Of a stretch of DNA of 49,123 nt, positions 47,447 to 49,123 are shown piece by piece. Under the pieces are notes generated by a model. It saw only the letters and a program-made list of their open reading frames with translations. It searched no databases and was not told where the DNA came from. Position numbers and translations under genes: made by a program. How positions within the stretch are numbered: the stretch's first letter is position 1; every line of letters begins with the position of its first letter. Source of the DNA: Laetiporus sulphureus 93-53 (taxonomy: Eukaryota > Basidiomycota > Agaricomycetes > Polyporales > Laetiporaceae); the NCBI RefSeq assembly GCF_001632365.1, contig NW_024468522.1, positions 5,336 to 54,458 on the forward strand, given 5' to 3'.

Positions 47447-49123
47447 TCACCTACTCACCCACATCTGCATCGCCCTATTCATAATCGACATATCCTTCTC
47501 CTCCAGCATGTATGACTCATGTGACAGCTGGTACCCAAATGTCCCTATTGGCTGTGACGCCGCAGCAGCCACCAATAAATCATTAAAGTCCTGCCCGCCG
47601 TTCTCACTCATCGAGGCTGCAGCAGCAGCAGCAGCAGCAGCAGCACCCGTCGTGACGTTCTGGTTTTCTGGATAGAAGGGATAGAACAACCCGCAGGCAC
47701 CTTCAAAAGCTTCTTATCCACCGGCGTGCGAGGCGTGCCCCCCATGTTTGCATGACCTGGGCTGCCCTTGCTCATGTTCTCACTCAGTGGCTGTCCACTG
47801 AACGGCGATGCCAGCGTGCCCCCGTACTGCACAGGCCCCATCAATGGGCTCACCAGCGGCACATCCGCCTGCACGACGCCCTTCGGTGACAGGATCTTCT
47901 TATCCCACACATACTCGGAGATCAGCATCGGCACAGTCGTCAGCGTGACCTGCTGCAGGTTCACGTTGAGCACCTTCTCGGTGAGTGCCATGATCAGTGG
48001 GTGTCCACCGTTCAGGTCCTTGCACTCCCATCGCCAGGGGAAGCTCGGCAGCATGTCGAGCACCATTCACATGTCCCCCAGTGCAACCTGATGCATGATC
48101 GAGTGGCAGTGTGACATGTGCCCATATAGGATGACCATCGCGGTGATGTGGAGCAGGATGGGCGATACGAAGAACGTGATGTCCGGGAAGCAAATGAGCT
48201 GGTTATACATGATGATGATGTTGTGCGACGTGATGATAGCTGCGAAGATCCATAAACTGACTATTTGACGAACCATAAGTGATTTACTCACCATCTGTCA
48301 AAGCTTGCAGACGCGGATTGTAGTCGAGCTCGCTCGAGCTGAACAGCACTCACAAGAGGAGGATCCTTGTAATCCCAATCTTCAACAGCATCAGTCTCTG
48401 GTCCTCTGTAATGTCCTGGACTAGCTTCATCCTACACTCGAGTGGCCACATCTGCATCCCACCAAAGAACCACTGGTAGTTCTCTGGCAGCTGCTGTCTG
48501 AACGACGCCATGCTCTTAATTATCTGTGTCACATGGCACATGATCGCATCCGCGCTCTGCCGAATCGGCACATACAGCAAGTTGATGATGTCTACCTGAA
48601 TCTCTGTGATCGGCGCCGACAGCACAAAGTGCTTCGAAACGTCTGTCGACTTGGTCTGTGATGGCTGTGGCATGTTTGAGTCTGACAGCGCAATTGCAAG
48701 CAGGTGGCCTAGTAGAATCGATGTACCACGGTCATACAGAAGGACGATCGTCCACAGCCAAATGCGCAACTGACACTCCTCCTCGGAGAAGGTATTCTGC
48801 TGCAACGTTGGGTTGTAATGAAGGCCCAACTCGATAGTGATTCGCACAAGACTGCCTACGAGGTGCCACAAGGTCCATCCTTGATGCTAATGATAACAAA
48901 GCCCATGCCTAAGTTAGACTGCATCTTGATGAGACGTCTGCTGAAGTGCACTAACCTCGGTGTACAGATATCAATGCAGCACTATCAGCACCTGCAGGCT
49001 TGACAGGCTGACATGAAGATCTGGCTTGTGTTATGAAGCGTTCCCTGCTAGAACGTTCAGAACCACGTGTGCTTTCTCACACGTACTAGTCCACAACGTG
49101 GACAGAGACTTAGATACCAAATA
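47447..49123 (-). pseudogene. Fungal_trans transcription factor, C-terminal part, decayed
   Basis: Zn2Cys6-type fungal regulators carry a central Fungal_trans domain. Minus-strand blocks are LWHLVGSLVRITIELGLHYN, TFSEEECQLRIWLWTIVLLY, DRGTSILLGHLLAIALSDSN (about 48660-48800), PITEIQVDIINLLYVPIRQS, LPENYQWFFGGMQMWPLECR, ITEDQRLMLLKIGITRILLL, then across two introns ITSHNIIIMYNQLICFPDIT, VILYGHMSHC, LDMLPSFPWRWECKDLNGGH and the tail LFYPFYPENQNVTTG with poly-Ala. The Trp before MVLDML is TGA (48067-48069). A 1-nt slip separates the KVPAG region from FYPFYPEN (about 47690). The zinc cluster and N-terminus lie beyond the window, so the type of DNA-binding domain is inferred from the family. Confidence 0.82.
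47613..47645. repeat. CAG/GCA trinucleotide repeat
   Basis: About ten GCA/CAG units occur within the transcription-factor relic, giving a poly-Ala tract on the minus strand. Confidence 0.85.

Noticed and set aside
1..49123. tRNA, rRNA, snRNA or CRISPR features
   Set aside because: Scanning for T-loop motifs (GGTTCRANYC) and regular spacer-repeat patterns gave nothing convincing.
2478..49123. Sequencing error as the sole cause of the broken genes
   Set aside because: It could explain some 1-nt indels, but not the directional Arg-to-Cys/His changes, mutated splice sites, transposon insertions or the double truncation at 34020. It remains the main alternative for individual frameshifts.

Overview
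The window looks like nuclear DNA of a basidiomycete, most likely an agaricomycete. The genes are eukaryotic, with many short (about 50-65 bp) GT-AG introns. They include fungal-specific products (CWH43, a Fungal_trans regulator), and the mobile elements are a Ty3/gypsy chromovirus and a LINE with an RNase H domain. No bacterial gene, tRNA, rRNA or CRISPR array was found.

Layout, left to right: a CpG-rich diverged tandem repeat (60-1450); RNASEH2A (+, 2478-3572); SART1/SNU66 (-, 3709-8020) split by a 1.43 kb 5'-truncated LINE with a perfect 12-bp target duplication; a minisatellite and a possible LTR remnant (8110-8722); the meiotic helicase HFM1/MER3 (-, 8860-15607). A 430-bp divergent promoter with a CRE palindrome and two TTGGC/GCCAA palindromes then leads to a ZIP3/RNF212-like RING gene (+, 16038-25615). 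That gene is split by an 8.6 kb chromovirus (16921-25529) carrying an extra 5' ORF, gag, pol, a chromodomain and a C-terminal dUTPase domain. Next come unassigned relics (25.9-29.7 kb); exosome subunit RRP43 (-); the 3' half of SMC5 (-) abutting the 3' half of AP-3 beta (+) near 34020; CWH43 (-); a CobW/ZNG1-type GTPase (-); YJU2B/CCDC130 (-); RPS20 (+); a J-domain protein (+) with a 0.73 kb intron; a tandem duplication; and the C-terminal part of a fungal transcription factor (-), cut by the window edge.

Nearly every recognisable cellular gene is broken, although gene order, orientation and most intron positions remain readable. Lesions include premature stops, 1-nt frameshifts, destroyed splice sites and lost catalytic residues (HFM1 DEVH to DKVQ, SMC5 Walker B DE to DK). 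Many changes are Arg to Cys/His/Trp/Gln/stop, the footprint of C-to-T change at CpG. The retroelement stops are almost all CGA to TGA or CAA to TAA. My reading is that this is a large fossil block of once-normal euchromatin (a duplicated, homeologous or dispensable segment) that was silenced, methylated, invaded by transposons and left to decay. Poor sequence quality is the main competing explanation for the indels, but it does not explain the directional substitutions.
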